Source: Syntrophus sp034006265 (lineage in GTDB: Bacteria > Desulfobacterota > Syntrophia > Syntrophales > Syntrophaceae). From it: 30,078 bases of DNA. Numbering within the stretch: position 1 is the first letter of the stretch; every line of letters starts with the position of its first letter. Under the pieces are notes generated by a model, which did no database searches, was not told where the DNA came from, and worked only from the letters and a program-made list of their open reading frames with translations. The stretch spans positions 1 to 30,078 of the forward strand of contig JAVETB010000030.1 in NCBI GenBank assembly GCA_034006265.1, given 5' to 3'. The translations under genes were made by a program, and so were the position numbers. Positions 7,567-15,350 of the stretch are shown here, piece by piece.

Positions 7567-7643
7567 GTCAATCGGTGGGAGCCGGGGCTCCGTCATCAGC
7601 CTCCGCAGCCCGCAAAATCAAATTGTAGAAAGGACGATGAACA

Positions 7644-8393
7644 ATGAAAAAGCGTGTCATGAATGTGCTGTTTGCTGTGATCTGTTTTGTTTCATGGGCT
7701 GGATCCTCCCTTGCTGCTGATATCAACCTGTCCGTGGCGCTCGGTCTCAAGGATGTGGTCACTGAACTTTCCTCGGAATTTGAGAAGAAAAACCCCGGGA
7801 CGGCATTCCAGAGAAACTTTGCCGCCTCCGGTGCGCTGGCAAAGCAGATCGCGAACGGTGCCCCCTGTGACGTTTACTTATCCGCCAATGTGGAATGGAT
7901 GAACTATCTGAAGGGAAAGATGCTGGTCGATACCAAAACCGTTGCCAACTTTGCTTTCAGTCAACTGGTTTTCGTGGGCAAACCCGGCCTCCATGTGAAA
8001 ACTCTTCAGGATGTGGTCACATTGGATCGGGTCGCCATCGGCAGCCCAAAGAGCGTTCCTGCTGGTCAATACGCCATGGAGGCGATCAAGAGCGCGAAAA
8101 TAGACAGGCAGATGGAAAATAAGCTGGTGATGGCGAAAGACGTTCGGGAATGCCTGATGTACGCTGAGCGCGGCGAAGTGGACGGCGCCTTTGTCTACAG
8201 GACGGATGCGGCATTTGCCAAGCATGCGAAGATCCTGTTCATTGTTCCCCAGAACTACTACCCAAGGGTGACGTTCCTCATGGCGCTGACCCCATCGGGC
8301 AGCAGGAAGGCCGAAGCGGCCGCATTTTACAGGTTCCTGCAATCCGCCGAGGCCAAAAAAGTCCTCATTAGACATGGCTTTACAGTAAACTGA
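7644..8393 (+). CDS. modA: Molybdate ABC transporter substrate-binding protein
   Basis: 249 residues. An N-terminal signal peptide (MKKRVMNVLFAVICFVSWAG, cleavage near SSLA-A at 24-25) sends it to the periplasm. The mature protein has the ModA pattern: INLSVALGLKDVVTEL, FAASGALAKQIANGAPCDVY (46-66 region) and late LMALTPSG. ModA captures molybdate or tungstate and delivers it to ModBC. AAAGGA lies about 9 bases before the ATG. modB starts 7 bp downstream, so the three genes form one operon, probably under control of the dyads at 7365-7566. Confidence 0.95.
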   Translation: MKKRVMNVLFAVICFVSWAGSSLAADINLSVALGLKDVVTELSSEFEKKNPGTAFQRNFAASGALAKQIANGAPCDVYLSANVEWMNYLKGKMLVDTKTVANFAFSQLVFVGKPGLHVKTLQDVVTLDRVAIGSPKSVPAGQYAMEAIKSAKIDRQMENKLVMAKDVRECLMYAERGEVDGAFVYRTDAAFAKHAKILFIVPQNYYPRVTFLMALTPSGSRKAEAAAFYRFLQSAEAKKVLIRHGFTVN

Positions 8394-8400
8394 ATCCCTC

Positions 8401-9087
8401 ATGCCCGGATTTACGCCAACCGATTATTCGGCAATCCTGCTCTCCGTCAAGGTGGCCATCGTGGCCACTTTGATTTCTCTTCCCTTCGGTTTTGCCGTTG
8501 CCTATCTTATGACCTTCCGGAAATTCCGGGGCAGAATCGCCCTTGATGTTCTGGTGAATCTCCCCCTGACGCTGCCGCCCGTCGTGGTCGGCTACCTTCT
8601 GCTGCTTCTCTTGGGTCAGCAGGGGTGGGTTGGAAGAATGATCCTTCAGCCCCTTGGCATTCAAGTGATTTTTACCTGGAAGGCGGCGGTCATTGCCACG
8701 GCGGTGGTGGGCTTTCCCCTGATGGTCCGATCGATCCGGACCGGGATGGAAACCATCGACATCCGACTGATTCAGGCCTCCCGGACCCTGGGAGCCGGCT
8801 GGTTCGACAACATCGTCACAGTGGTTCTGCCCCTTTCGGTCCGGGGGATCATCGCCGGCTCCGTTCTCATGTTCGCCAGGGGGCTGGGTGAATTCGGGGC
8901 GACCATCATTGTTGCCGGAAACATTCCCGGCGTAACCCAGACCATTCCGCTGGCAATCTATGAATACGTCAGTTCCCCTCGGGGCGATGAGATGGCCATG
9001 GCCCTGTGCCTCGTATCCCTCTCGCTCTCGGTAGCCGTTCTTATCTTCCATGAATGGCTGGGGAGGAAAATGATCCGGACGGACTGA
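8401..9087 (+). CDS. modB: Molybdate ABC transporter permease
   Basis: 228 residues, mostly hydrophobic, with about five membrane segments. The cytoplasmic loop QASRTLGAGWFDNIVTVVLP (near 128-147) is the EAA motif that docks with the ATPase, and the ARGLGEFGATIIVAGNIPG region near 160-178 is highly typical of ModB/CysT-type permeases. It forms the inner-membrane channel for molybdate. It starts at ATG 8401, 7 bp after modA, and its TGA ends one base before the modC ATG, indicating translational coupling. Confidence 0.95.
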   Translation: MPGFTPTDYSAILLSVKVAIVATLISLPFGFAVAYLMTFRKFRGRIALDVLVNLPLTLPPVVVGYLLLLLLGQQGWVGRMILQPLGIQVIFTWKAAVIATAVVGFPLMVRSIRTGMETIDIRLIQASRTLGAGWFDNIVTVVLPLSVRGIIAGSVLMFARGLGEFGATIIVAGNIPGVTQTIPLAIYEYVSSPRGDEMAMALCLVSLSLSVAVLIFHEWLGRKMIRTD

Positions 9088-9088
9088 C

Positions 9089-10144
9089 ATGGAACTGAGC
9101 ATCGACATAGCAAAAAATTTCGGCCTGTTTCAACTGAAGGCCGAATGCTCGATTGCCGGAGAACGAATCGGCCTCTTCGGCCCCTCGGGAAGCGGAAAGT
9201 CCACTCTGGTAGGGCTCGTTGCCGGAATGAGCAGACCCGACCACGGAAAGATCCTTCTTGATGGAGAGGCGCTTTTCGACAGCAGGCAGGGAATCAACGT
9301 TCCGGTGGAGCACCGGCGGATCGGGATGGTCTTTCAACGCCCCCATCTTTTTCCGCACCTGAGCGTCAGGAAGAACCTCCTCTACGGCTACAGGCGCTGC
9401 GCCCAGGAACACCGCCAGATCAAGCTGGATAACGTGGTCGGCATCCTGCAGATCGAACATCTCCTGGAGCGGAGCGTGGGAAATCTCTCTGGTGGCGAAA
9501 GGCAAAGGGTGGCCATCGGCCGGGCAATCCTGTCCAACCCCCGGCTGCTGATCATGGACGAGCCCCTCTCGGGCCTTGATGACAGCCTCAAGTTTCAGAT
9601 TCTTCCCTTTTTGAAAAGCGTTTCTGACACCTTTCACATTCCGTATCTGTTCATCTCCCATTCCCTGCTTGAAATGAGAATCATGACGGACATGGTGCTC
9701 AATGTCGCCGACGGGAATGTCACCGGGCAGATGACATCGGAGGAACTGGCGAGGAGCCGGATGGGTGCGAATGAAACCGATTACACCAATCTTCTGCAAT
9801 TGAGATTATCCCGATGCATCGACGGACTGCAGGTTTACCTCTGGGGCCAGGTGCCGCTGCTTGTTTCCGGGAAAAGCGATCTGTCAGAAGCCCTCTTCGA
9901 ACTTTCATCGACGGACATCATTCTCTTCAAACGGCATCCGGAGGCGATCAGCGCCCGGAATCTCATTGAATGCCGCGTGGCCGATATCCTTGAAACGGGT
10001 CTTAGGCTTGGGGTGGAACTGGAGTGTGGAGGAGAACGCCTGATCGCGGCGATTTCCAGGCAGGCTGCCGAGGATCTCGGTATTGTCAGGGGGATACAGA
10101 TTTTTGCCGCATTCAAGGCCACTGCCTTTCGGCGGCTTGGGTAA
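9089..10144 (+). CDS. modC: Molybdate ABC transporter ATP-binding protein
   Basis: 351 residues. The ATPase domain shows Walker A GPSGSGKST (31-39), signature LSGGERQRVAIGRAI (133-147) and Walker B LLIMDE (153-158), with a Q-loop in MVFQRPHLFP. The last ~65 residues (from ECRVADILETG) form a TOBE/molybdopterin-binding domain that senses cytoplasmic molybdate in ModC proteins. It energises uptake through ModB. No free-standing Mop or ModE gene is seen. Confidence 0.95.
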   Translation: MELSIDIAKNFGLFQLKAECSIAGERIGLFGPSGSGKSTLVGLVAGMSRPDHGKILLDGEALFDSRQGINVPVEHRRIGMVFQRPHLFPHLSVRKNLLYGYRRCAQEHRQIKLDNVVGILQIEHLLERSVGNLSGGERQRVAIGRAILSNPRLLIMDEPLSGLDDSLKFQILPFLKSVSDTFHIPYLFISHSLLEMRIMTDMVLNVADGNVTGQMTSEELARSRMGANETDYTNLLQLRLSRCIDGLQVYLWGQVPLLVSGKSDLSEALFELSSTDIILFKRHPEAISARNLIECRVADILETGLRLGVELECGGERLIAAISRQAAEDLGIVRGIQIFAAFKATAFRRLG

Positions 10145-10209
10145 GGCGGGACAGGATTTAAGCAGTTCAAGGCCCCGTCAGGGAACTCTTTTGAAACGGC
10201 CTTGCCGCC
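10145..10209 (+). terminator. Weak possible terminator after modC
   Basis: CAAGGCC (10168-10174) pairs with GGCCTTG (10198-10204). The adjacent CCGCC (10205-10209) can pair with GGCGG (10145-10149) across an 18-nt bulge. Only TCTTTCTCC follows, so termination efficiency is doubtful. The modC and gltX genes converge here, with about 200 bp between stops. Confidence 0.3.
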
Positions 10210-10343
10210 TCTTTCTCCATGCTTTAACCCGGTGAGTTCCTGTTGCTGAAGAATCGGAATCGCACCCTTAATTCAAAACCTCCCCGAAGGGAAACCGTAG
10301 CCGCTATTCTTCAAGCGATAGCAAAGAAACGGAATGAGATATT

Positions 10344-11798
10344 CTATTCCTCGTTGAAAGGAGACAGGGCCCGCCTCAACCGGGCCAGGATCTCCTGCTT
10401 CTCCAGCAGGGAAAAGATTTTATCCAGTTCCGGCCCCCGGAGCGACCCCGTCAAGGCTGCCCGCACGGGCATAAAGAGCCCTTTCCCCTTGACGGACGTG
10501 ATGCTGCGAAGCTGCCTCATCAGCTGGGGGTAATCGTCCGCTCCATTTCCCCCCTCCTCGACCAGCTTCAACAGGGCTTGAAGCACAGCCTGCGAGTCTT
10601 TTTCCCGGAGAAGAGCAAGAGCTTGCTTCTCGAGGGGAAATTCCTTGTCCACGAACATCGCAAGATACGGACTGATGTCGGACAGTCTGGCCAGGTTCGG
10701 CTGCACCGCCGTCACCATTCCTTCCAGCCACTGCAAGTCCAGCAAAGCGGGGTCATATCCTGCTTTCATGATAAAGGGACACAACCGATCCTTCAGATCC
10801 TCCGGCGACGCGTTATGAATGTAAAGGCTGTTGAGCCAGACCAGCTTGTCTTCATCAAAAACGGCACCGCTCTTGCCCGCTCTGTCCAGGGAAAAAGCAG
10901 CGACAAGCTCATCCACAGAACAGACTTCCCTGCCTTCGCCGAGGGAACCGCCAAGGAGAGCCAGATAGTTGAGAAGCGCCTCGGGAAGGATCCCCTGCTC
11001 CCGGAACTCCCGCACGGAAACAGACCCGTGTCGTTTGCTCAATTTCGTCCGATCCCTTCCCAGGATGAGTGCGTGATGGGCAAATTGCGGCGGGGTAAAC
11101 CCCAGGGCCGCATAGAGCATCAACTGGATCGCCGTATTGGACAGATGGTCTTCCCCTCGGATCACAGTGGAAATTTCCATGAAGTGGTCATCGATGACGA
11201 CGGCAAAGTTGTAGGCGGGGATTCCATTGGAGCGGACGATGATGAAATCGCCGATCGCCTCCCCCTCAAATTTCATGGCCCCCCGGATCTGGTCCGGAAA
11301 AGCAATCGGTCCCGGCTGGACCTTGAACCGGTAGGCCGGCTTCCGTCCCTGGGCTTCCAGCCTTCCGCGCTCTTTCAGGGTCAGGTTTCGGCATTTTCCC
11401 AGATAGCGGGGCGCGATTTTCCTGGAAAGAAGGGCGGTTCTTTCCAGCTCCAGCTCTTCCTCTGTGCAGTAACAGGGATAAACCATTTCCTCCTGGATCA
11501 GCTTTTTCAGGAAGACGCCATAAAGGTCCAACCTGTCGCTCTGCCGATAGGGCCCCAGGGAGCCGCCTTTTTCCGGGCCTTCATCCCAGTCGAGGGTCAG
11601 CCATTTCAAATCCTCAATGAGATTGTCTTCAAAGGCTCTTGTCGTCCGCTCACGATCGGTGTCTTCAATCCTCAGGATCAGCCTGCCGCCGTAGTGACGG
11701 GCATAAAGCCAGTTGAACAGGGCGGTCCGGGCATTGCCCACATGAAGATCCCCCGTCGGTGAGGGGGCAAAGCGCACTCTCGGTTTTTCGCTGCTCAT
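10344..11798 (-). CDS. gltX: Glutamate-tRNA ligase
   Basis: 484 residues. Class I synthetase signatures are present: HVGN at 19-22 (HIGH motif, within PSPTGDLHVGNA) and KLSKR at 250-254 (KMSKS motif). LRIEDTDRERT (40-50) is typical of GluRS/GlnRS. CYC at 107-109 followed 24 residues later by C134 is the zinc-binding pattern of bacterial GluRS. The enzyme charges tRNA-Glu for translation and tetrapyrrole synthesis. I use the ATG at 11798, whose A is also the last base of the ispF stop (TGATG), rather than the TTG at 11801. The ispD-ispF-gltX order suggests one transcript. Confidence 0.95.
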   Translation of the reverse strand: MSSEKPRVRFAPSPTGDLHVGNARTALFNWLYARHYGGRLILRIEDTDRERTTRAFEDNLIEDLKWLTLDWDEGPEKGGSLGPYRQSDRLDLYGVFLKKLIQEEMVYPCYCTEEELELERTALLSRKIAPRYLGKCRNLTLKERGRLEAQGRKPAYRFKVQPGPIAFPDQIRGAMKFEGEAIGDFIIVRSNGIPAYNFAVVIDDHFMEISTVIRGEDHLSNTAIQLMLYAALGFTPPQFAHHALILGRDRTKLSKRHGSVSVREFREQGILPEALLNYLALLGGSLGEGREVCSVDELVAAFSLDRAGKSGAVFDEDKLVWLNSLYIHNASPEDLKDRLCPFIMKAGYDPALLDLQWLEGMVTAVQPNLARLSDISPYLAMFVDKEFPLEKQALALLREKDSQAVLQALLKLVEEGGNGADDYPQLMRQLRSITSVKGKGLFMPVRAALTGSLRGPELDKIFSLLEKQEILARLRRALSPFNEE

Positions 11799-12277
11799 CA
11801 ATCCGAACTCTCTCTAACCGTTGCCACGGCCAAAACGGCAACCCCCTCCTGGCGCCCCACAAATCCCATTCCCTCATTCGTCTTGGCCTTGATGTTGATC
11901 CGACCGGGAGGCAGGTCCAGGACCTCGGCAAGACGCTCCTCCATCTCCGCAATATAGGGCCTCAGCCTGGGTCTTTCCATGATGACGGTGGAATCGATGT
12001 AGTCGATAGCAAAGCCCTTCTTTGTGACCATGTCCTTGACGATTGCCAGCAGCTTCAGGCTCGATATTCCGGAAAAGGCCGGATCGGTGTCGGGAAAGTG
12101 CAGGCCGATGTCGCCCCCGGCAATAGCGCCCAGAAGAGCGTCACAAATGGCATGGGTCAGCGCATCTGCGTCGGAATGGCCTGTCAGCCCCTGATCGTGA
12201 GGAATGTTCACCCCGCCGAGGATCAATTTCCGATCGTCAGCCCATCGGTGACTGTCATACCCGCAGCCGATTCTCAC
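11798..12277 (-). CDS. ispF: 2-C-methyl-D-erythritol 2,4-cyclodiphosphate synthase
   Basis: 159 residues, the normal size. The zinc ligands are visible at D8 and H10 (GYDSHRW) and H42 (THAICDALLG), with GHSDADAL at 33-40 and the late KTNEGMGFVGRQEG motif near 131-144. It makes MEcPP in the non-mevalonate isoprenoid pathway in the cytoplasm. The start is GTG at 12277 with AAAGGAG about 10 bases upstream. It overlaps gltX by one base and lies 87 bp after ispD, the enzyme two steps earlier in the pathway. Confidence 0.95.
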   Translation of the reverse strand: MRIGCGYDSHRWADDRKLILGGVNIPHDQGLTGHSDADALTHAICDALLGAIAGGDIGLHFPDTDPAFSGISSLKLLAIVKDMVTKKGFAIDYIDSTVIMERPRLRPYIAEMEERLAEVLDLPPGRINIKAKTNEGMGFVGRQEGVAVLAVATVRESSD

Positions 12278-12364
12278 GGTCTATCGTCTCCTTTGACATG
12301 CAACGCACAGCCTGGATGAAAGCCAAAGCGGTTCCGGATCATCGGAGGGCGGAAAGATCCCTCC

Positions 12365-13057
12365 TCAATCCTGCGTCAAGAAAGCCCCCGCCAGGACAAG
12401 ATCATCGGGGGTTGTGATTTTGATGTTTCGATAACTTCCAGGAATCAATTTCACCGGAATTCCCAGGTGCTCCACGAGGCTCGCATCATCCGTCCCGTGA
12501 AAACCCTCTTCAGCAGCCTTCAGGTAGGCTTCCTGGAGAATACGGCGCTGAAAGGCCTGGGGAGTCTGCGCCAGCCAGAGCGCTTCCCGATTCAGAGTCC
12601 GGGAGATGTTTCCGGCCCCGTCACTCTGTTTTACCGTGTCCGTCACAGGAACCCCGGCAATCGCCGCACCGAACCTGAGGGCCGCGCAGATGACCTGAGA
12701 AAGCGTTTCTTCCGCAACAAAAGGGCGAACGCCATCATGAACCACAATAATGTCGCAGTCATCCCCAACCCTTGCCAGGCCGTTTCTGACCGAATCCTGC
12801 CGCTCTTTTCCCCCGGCAATCACCTCACGGATCTTCGTCAGGCGGTAAGGTTTTTCAATGTGTTCAACGACAAAAGAACGGTCCTGTTCCGGAACAACGA
12901 GCAGAATCTCATTAATCAGTGCATGTTGCTGCAGCCGAAGCAGGGTATGAACAACAACAGGCTTGCCATCGAGCAGAAGATACTGTTTGGGGTTGCGGCT
13001 CTGCATACGCCGCCCGGAGCCACCGGCAGGAATGATGGCCACCACTTTCGGATTCAT
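12365..13057 (-). CDS. ispD: 2-C-methyl-D-erythritol 4-phosphate cytidylyltransferase
   Basis: 230 residues. The nucleotide-binding start AIIPAGGSGRRM (7-18) and NPKQYLLLDGKPV (22-34) are diagnostic, and VHDGVRPFV marks the metal-binding region. It couples CTP to MEP in the non-mevalonate pathway. I prefer the ATG at 13057 (MNPKVVAI), which gives the family-typical N-terminus; an in-frame TTG at 13078 would add seven residues, and neither has a strong ribosome site. A strong terminator separates it from the PIN-TRAM gene upstream, so it may have its own weak promoter or depend on readthrough. Confidence 0.93.
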   Translation of the reverse strand: MNPKVVAIIPAGGSGRRMQSRNPKQYLLLDGKPVVVHTLLRLQQHALINEILLVVPEQDRSFVVEHIEKPYRLTKIREVIAGGKERQDSVRNGLARVGDDCDIIVVHDGVRPFVAEETLSQVICAALRFGAAIAGVPVTDTVKQSDGAGNISRTLNREALWLAQTPQAFQRRILQEAYLKAAEEGFHGTDDASLVEHLGIPVKLIPGSYRNIKITTPDDLVLAGAFLTQD

Positions 13058-13115
13058 CGGCAATCGTCCATTCTTCAATTCGTCATCGTGCGCCCTGCCG
13101 GGAAAACCACAAAGA

Positions 13116-13149
13116 AAAAGCCCGGAAAGCAGAACTCCCCCGGGCTTTT
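13116..13149 (-). terminator. Intrinsic terminator downstream of the PIN-TRAM gene
   Basis: AAAAGCCCGG (13116-13125) pairs perfectly with CCGGGCTTTT (13140-13149), a 10-bp stem with a 14-nt loop. On the minus strand the stem runs into TTTTTCTTT, a textbook U-tract. It lies 11 bp after the PIN-TRAM stop codon and before ispD. Confidence 0.85.
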
Positions 13150-13159
13150 GTCGGGCCTG

Positions 13160-14188
13160 TTATTGTCTGGCGCCATTTCCATAGGCTTTCTTTTCGCCAA
13201 CAATGTCTTTCAACTCCGAAAAGATCATCCGGCCTGCCGTCGTCTGCAGAACGCTAGTCACCAGAGCTTCAACGGTCGCTCCTTGGTACCTCTGTGCGTT
13301 GTCCACGACAATCATCGTCCCGTCATCGAGGTACGCCACCCCCTGGCCGGCTTCCTTTCCTTCCTTGATGATCTTCACCGTCATCACTTCTCCCGGAAGA
13401 ACGACCGGCTTCAGGGCATTCGCCAGTTCGTTGACATTAAGTATCCGGATCCCCTGCAGTTCAGCTACCTTATTGAGATTAAAATCGTTCGTAATGATCT
13501 TGCCGTTCATCTTCTTTGCCAGAGCAACCAGTTTGGCGTCCACACTTTTTATCCGGGGGAAATCCTGATCAACAATCTCGATGCTGATCCCGGCGCTCTT
13601 CTGCATCCTGTTGAGGATATCCAGCCCGCGCCTACCCCGGGAACGCTTCATGGAATCTGACGAATCGGCAATGAACTGCAATTCATCCAGAACAAATCGG
13701 GGAACAATGAGCGTTCCATCCAAAAAACCGGTGTCACAGATGTCTGCGAGTCTGCCGTCGATAATGGTGCTGGTATCAAGAATCCTGTAATCCCTGTTTT
13801 CCTTATCTGCACTCTGGCCACGTCCAATGATGTTGTAAAGTTCTTCAATTTTTTTAGATCCGAGGACAAGCCCGAGATAACCCATGACCGCCGTCCAAAG
13901 CGCATAGATCCAAGGGGCGATCTGATATTTTTCTTCAATATCGGTTATAAAATTCAGACCATAGGCAAACAAAAAAGCAATCAGCAAGCCGACGATCATA
14001 CCGGCCACACCGCCGGAAATGACCCGCAGAGACAGCTTTCTAAGGGCCTGTTCAACCTGTATTACAAATAAAGCCGTGAGGCATCCCAAGAACAATCCGA
14101 TCAATGAAAGCGGGAAGCTATAATAATTGCTGGCAATAAAATAACCACTGATGGAACATACAAATCCTAAGAGGAATCTGACAATCAA
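13160..14188 (-). CDS. Membrane-anchored PIN and TRAM domain protein (YacL family)
   Basis: About 342 residues. Residues 1-~110 contain four hydrophobic segments. A PIN ribonuclease-like domain follows (RILDTSTIIDGRLADI from 135, acidic residues D138, E169, D217, ITNDFNL at 232-238), then a TRAM RNA-binding domain (about 262-325, VVLPGEVMTVKI to VEALVTSVLQ). The family is common beside ispD/ispF; its substrate is not established. The start is probably TTG at 14188: AAGGAGGTGA, a full match to the anti-Shine-Dalgarno, ends 5 bases before it. The in-frame GTG at 14197 lies inside that site. A weak start behind a perfect ribosome site may tune expression of a membrane nuclease. carD lies upstream in the same direction. 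Confidence 0.88.
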   Translation of the reverse strand: MIVRFLLGFVCSISGYFIASNYYSFPLSLIGLFLGCLTALFVIQVEQALRKLSLRVISGGVAGMIVGLLIAFLFAYGLNFITDIEEKYQIAPWIYALWTAVMGYLGLVLGSKKIEELYNIIGRGQSADKENRDYRILDTSTIIDGRLADICDTGFLDGTLIVPRFVLDELQFIADSSDSMKRSRGRRGLDILNRMQKSAGISIEIVDQDFPRIKSVDAKLVALAKKMNGKIITNDFNLNKVAELQGIRILNVNELANALKPVVLPGEVMTVKIIKEGKEAGQGVAYLDDGTMIVVDNAQRYQGATVEALVTSVLQTTAGRMIFSELKDIVGEKKAYGNGARQ

Positions 14189-14611
14189 CTTTTTCACCTC
14201 CTTTCCTTCGCTGAAATGGGTCAAACCTATTCCTCGCGCACGGCGAGGTCCATACCAAGCGGCCTCCATTGCAGGCTAACGGCTGGCTTCGCCACAGGCT
14301 GGCCGACCGGTTCAGAAACTGCCGCACCGCCTGTCCTCTGCCACCTTGTTATCCTTTTGAATGCAGCCCGGAATAAACTCCTTCGAATTTTTTGGCTGAA
14401 GTTAAATTTGATACAAAACACCACGCATGCTTTCTTTTGCGAAAGCGAGGGGATATTTCATATGGAGAATTCAAGAGTACCGTCAACACTGTACAGAAGG
14501 AATAGCCTTCGCTCATCTCTTTCCTGATCGCTTATCTACCTCCTTCTCATATTTCACGTTCGTCTACGGCTTAAGGAAAGCATTTCAAGAAGGCAAATAT
14601 TTCGGACATAC
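14189..14611. other. 423-bp gap between carD and the PIN-TRAM gene
   Basis: I find no convincing gene here. A 55-codon minus-strand frame (14516-14349) exists but looks random. A small stem GCTTTC/GAAAGC occurs near 14430-14447. The region is AT-richer than its neighbours toward the carD side and probably holds the carD terminator and the PIN-TRAM promoter, but no strong match to either is seen. Confidence 0.5.
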
Positions 14612-15097
14612 TTACTGCAGCGAGAAAATGGACTTCAGATCCTGCTCGATTTTCGTCTCTTCTGCGTTGCTGGCGATAGAGATTTCTTTGATCAGAAGAC
14701 TTTTGGCCGTATCCATCATCTTCCGTTCACCGAACGACAGGTTCTTGTCATTTTTCAGAATGAGCAGATCCCGGAGCACCCGGGCAATTTCAAAAACCGA
14801 ACCCGTTTTGATTTTTTCCAGATATTCCCTGTATCTCTTATTCCAGGTCTGCTTGTCGATGGTTATATCTTTATTCTTCAGGATCTCATAAACCTTCGGG
14901 ACGTCATTCTCGAGAATCAATTCCCTGAGCCCTACGGACTCCGCACTACCAGTGGGGATCATGATCTTCATGCCATTGCTCATAATTTTCATGATATAGA
15001 ACTTCTGAGTGCTGCCCATGACTTCCCTGCTCTCAATGGCCTCAATGACACCCACACCCTGCGCTGGATATACTGCCAAATCACCCACCTTAAACAT
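14612..15097 (-). CDS. CarD family transcription regulator
   Basis: 161 residues. The N-terminal segment MFKVGDLAVYPAQGVGVIEAI (written here only as a family hallmark, residues 1-21) is the RNA polymerase-interacting Tudor-like domain of CarD/TRCF-RID proteins. The C-terminal half (LILKNDKNLSFGERKMMDTA region) is the helical DNA-contacting domain. CarD proteins bind the polymerase beta subunit and stabilise open complexes, often at rRNA and stress promoters. Two adjacent ATGs (15100, 15097) follow AAGGAG; I prefer 15097, giving an 8-base spacing and the usual MFKVGD start. It has its own likely promoter just upstream. Confidence 0.92.
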   Translation of the reverse strand: MFKVGDLAVYPAQGVGVIEAIESREVMGSTQKFYIMKIMSNGMKIMIPTGSAESVGLRELILENDVPKVYEILKNKDITIDKQTWNKRYREYLEKIKTGSVFEIARVLRDLLILKNDKNLSFGERKMMDTAKSLLIKEISIASNAEETKIEQDLKSIFSLQ

Positions 15098-15132
15098 CAT
15101 ACACACTCCTTAAAGCTATTTTCGAATTGCTA

Positions 15133-15161
15133 TTACTATCAAATATTTGAAAAAACGTCAA
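15133..15161 (-). promoter_or_regulatory. Sigma70-type promoter for carD
   Basis: On the minus strand TTGACG (15156-15161) is followed, after exactly 17 bases, by TAGTAA (15133-15138). The predicted transcript would start near 15126, leaving about 28 bases of leader containing the AAGGAG ribosome site. The surroundings are AT-rich. Confidence 0.5.
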
Positions 15162-15350
15162 TATAATTCCCCTACCCGTTTCAAGGTCACGTCAAAGTTC
15201 GGCAATTTATTTTAAATATCATGCACTTACAGAATAAAGTGCTTTTCGCTCTTTATTTAATAAATACAATGTATTACGAATTTAGATGACTTGCCCTTGC
15301 CTACCCGTTTCTTTTTCTTCGTTTCCGGAAGAACAGGATCCATGCCCCCT

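Larger units (their letters stand above)
7039..7643. other. 605-bp divergent regulatory region between mobB-like gene and modA
   Basis: No gene is supported here. The left half (7039-7360) is unremarkable. The right half is AT-richer and contains two operator-like dyads (7365-7400 and 7542-7566, listed separately). A small GC hairpin at 7578-7591 (GGAGC, CGGG loop, GCTCC) follows in what would be the modA untranslated leader. Around 7601-7610 there is a GCCTCCG word. That word also occurs in molybdenum-cofactor riboswitches, but I could not fold a convincing riboswitch. Confidence 0.6.

Noticed and set aside
8380..9108. Minus-strand frame across modB
   Set aside because: Shadow of a clear ModB permease; low-complexity Asp/Gly/His-rich translation.
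10578..11762. Plus-strand 394-codon frame across gltX
   Set aside because: Antisense to GluRS with intact HIGH and KMSKS motifs; no recognisable protein.
12467..13660. Plus-strand 397-codon frame across ispD and the PIN-TRAM gene
   Set aside because: Spans two real genes and a terminator on the other strand; no family match.
14349..14516. 55-codon minus-strand frame between carD and the PIN-TRAM gene, with AGGA upstream
   Set aside because: Random-looking composition and no family signal; reported only as part of the gap.
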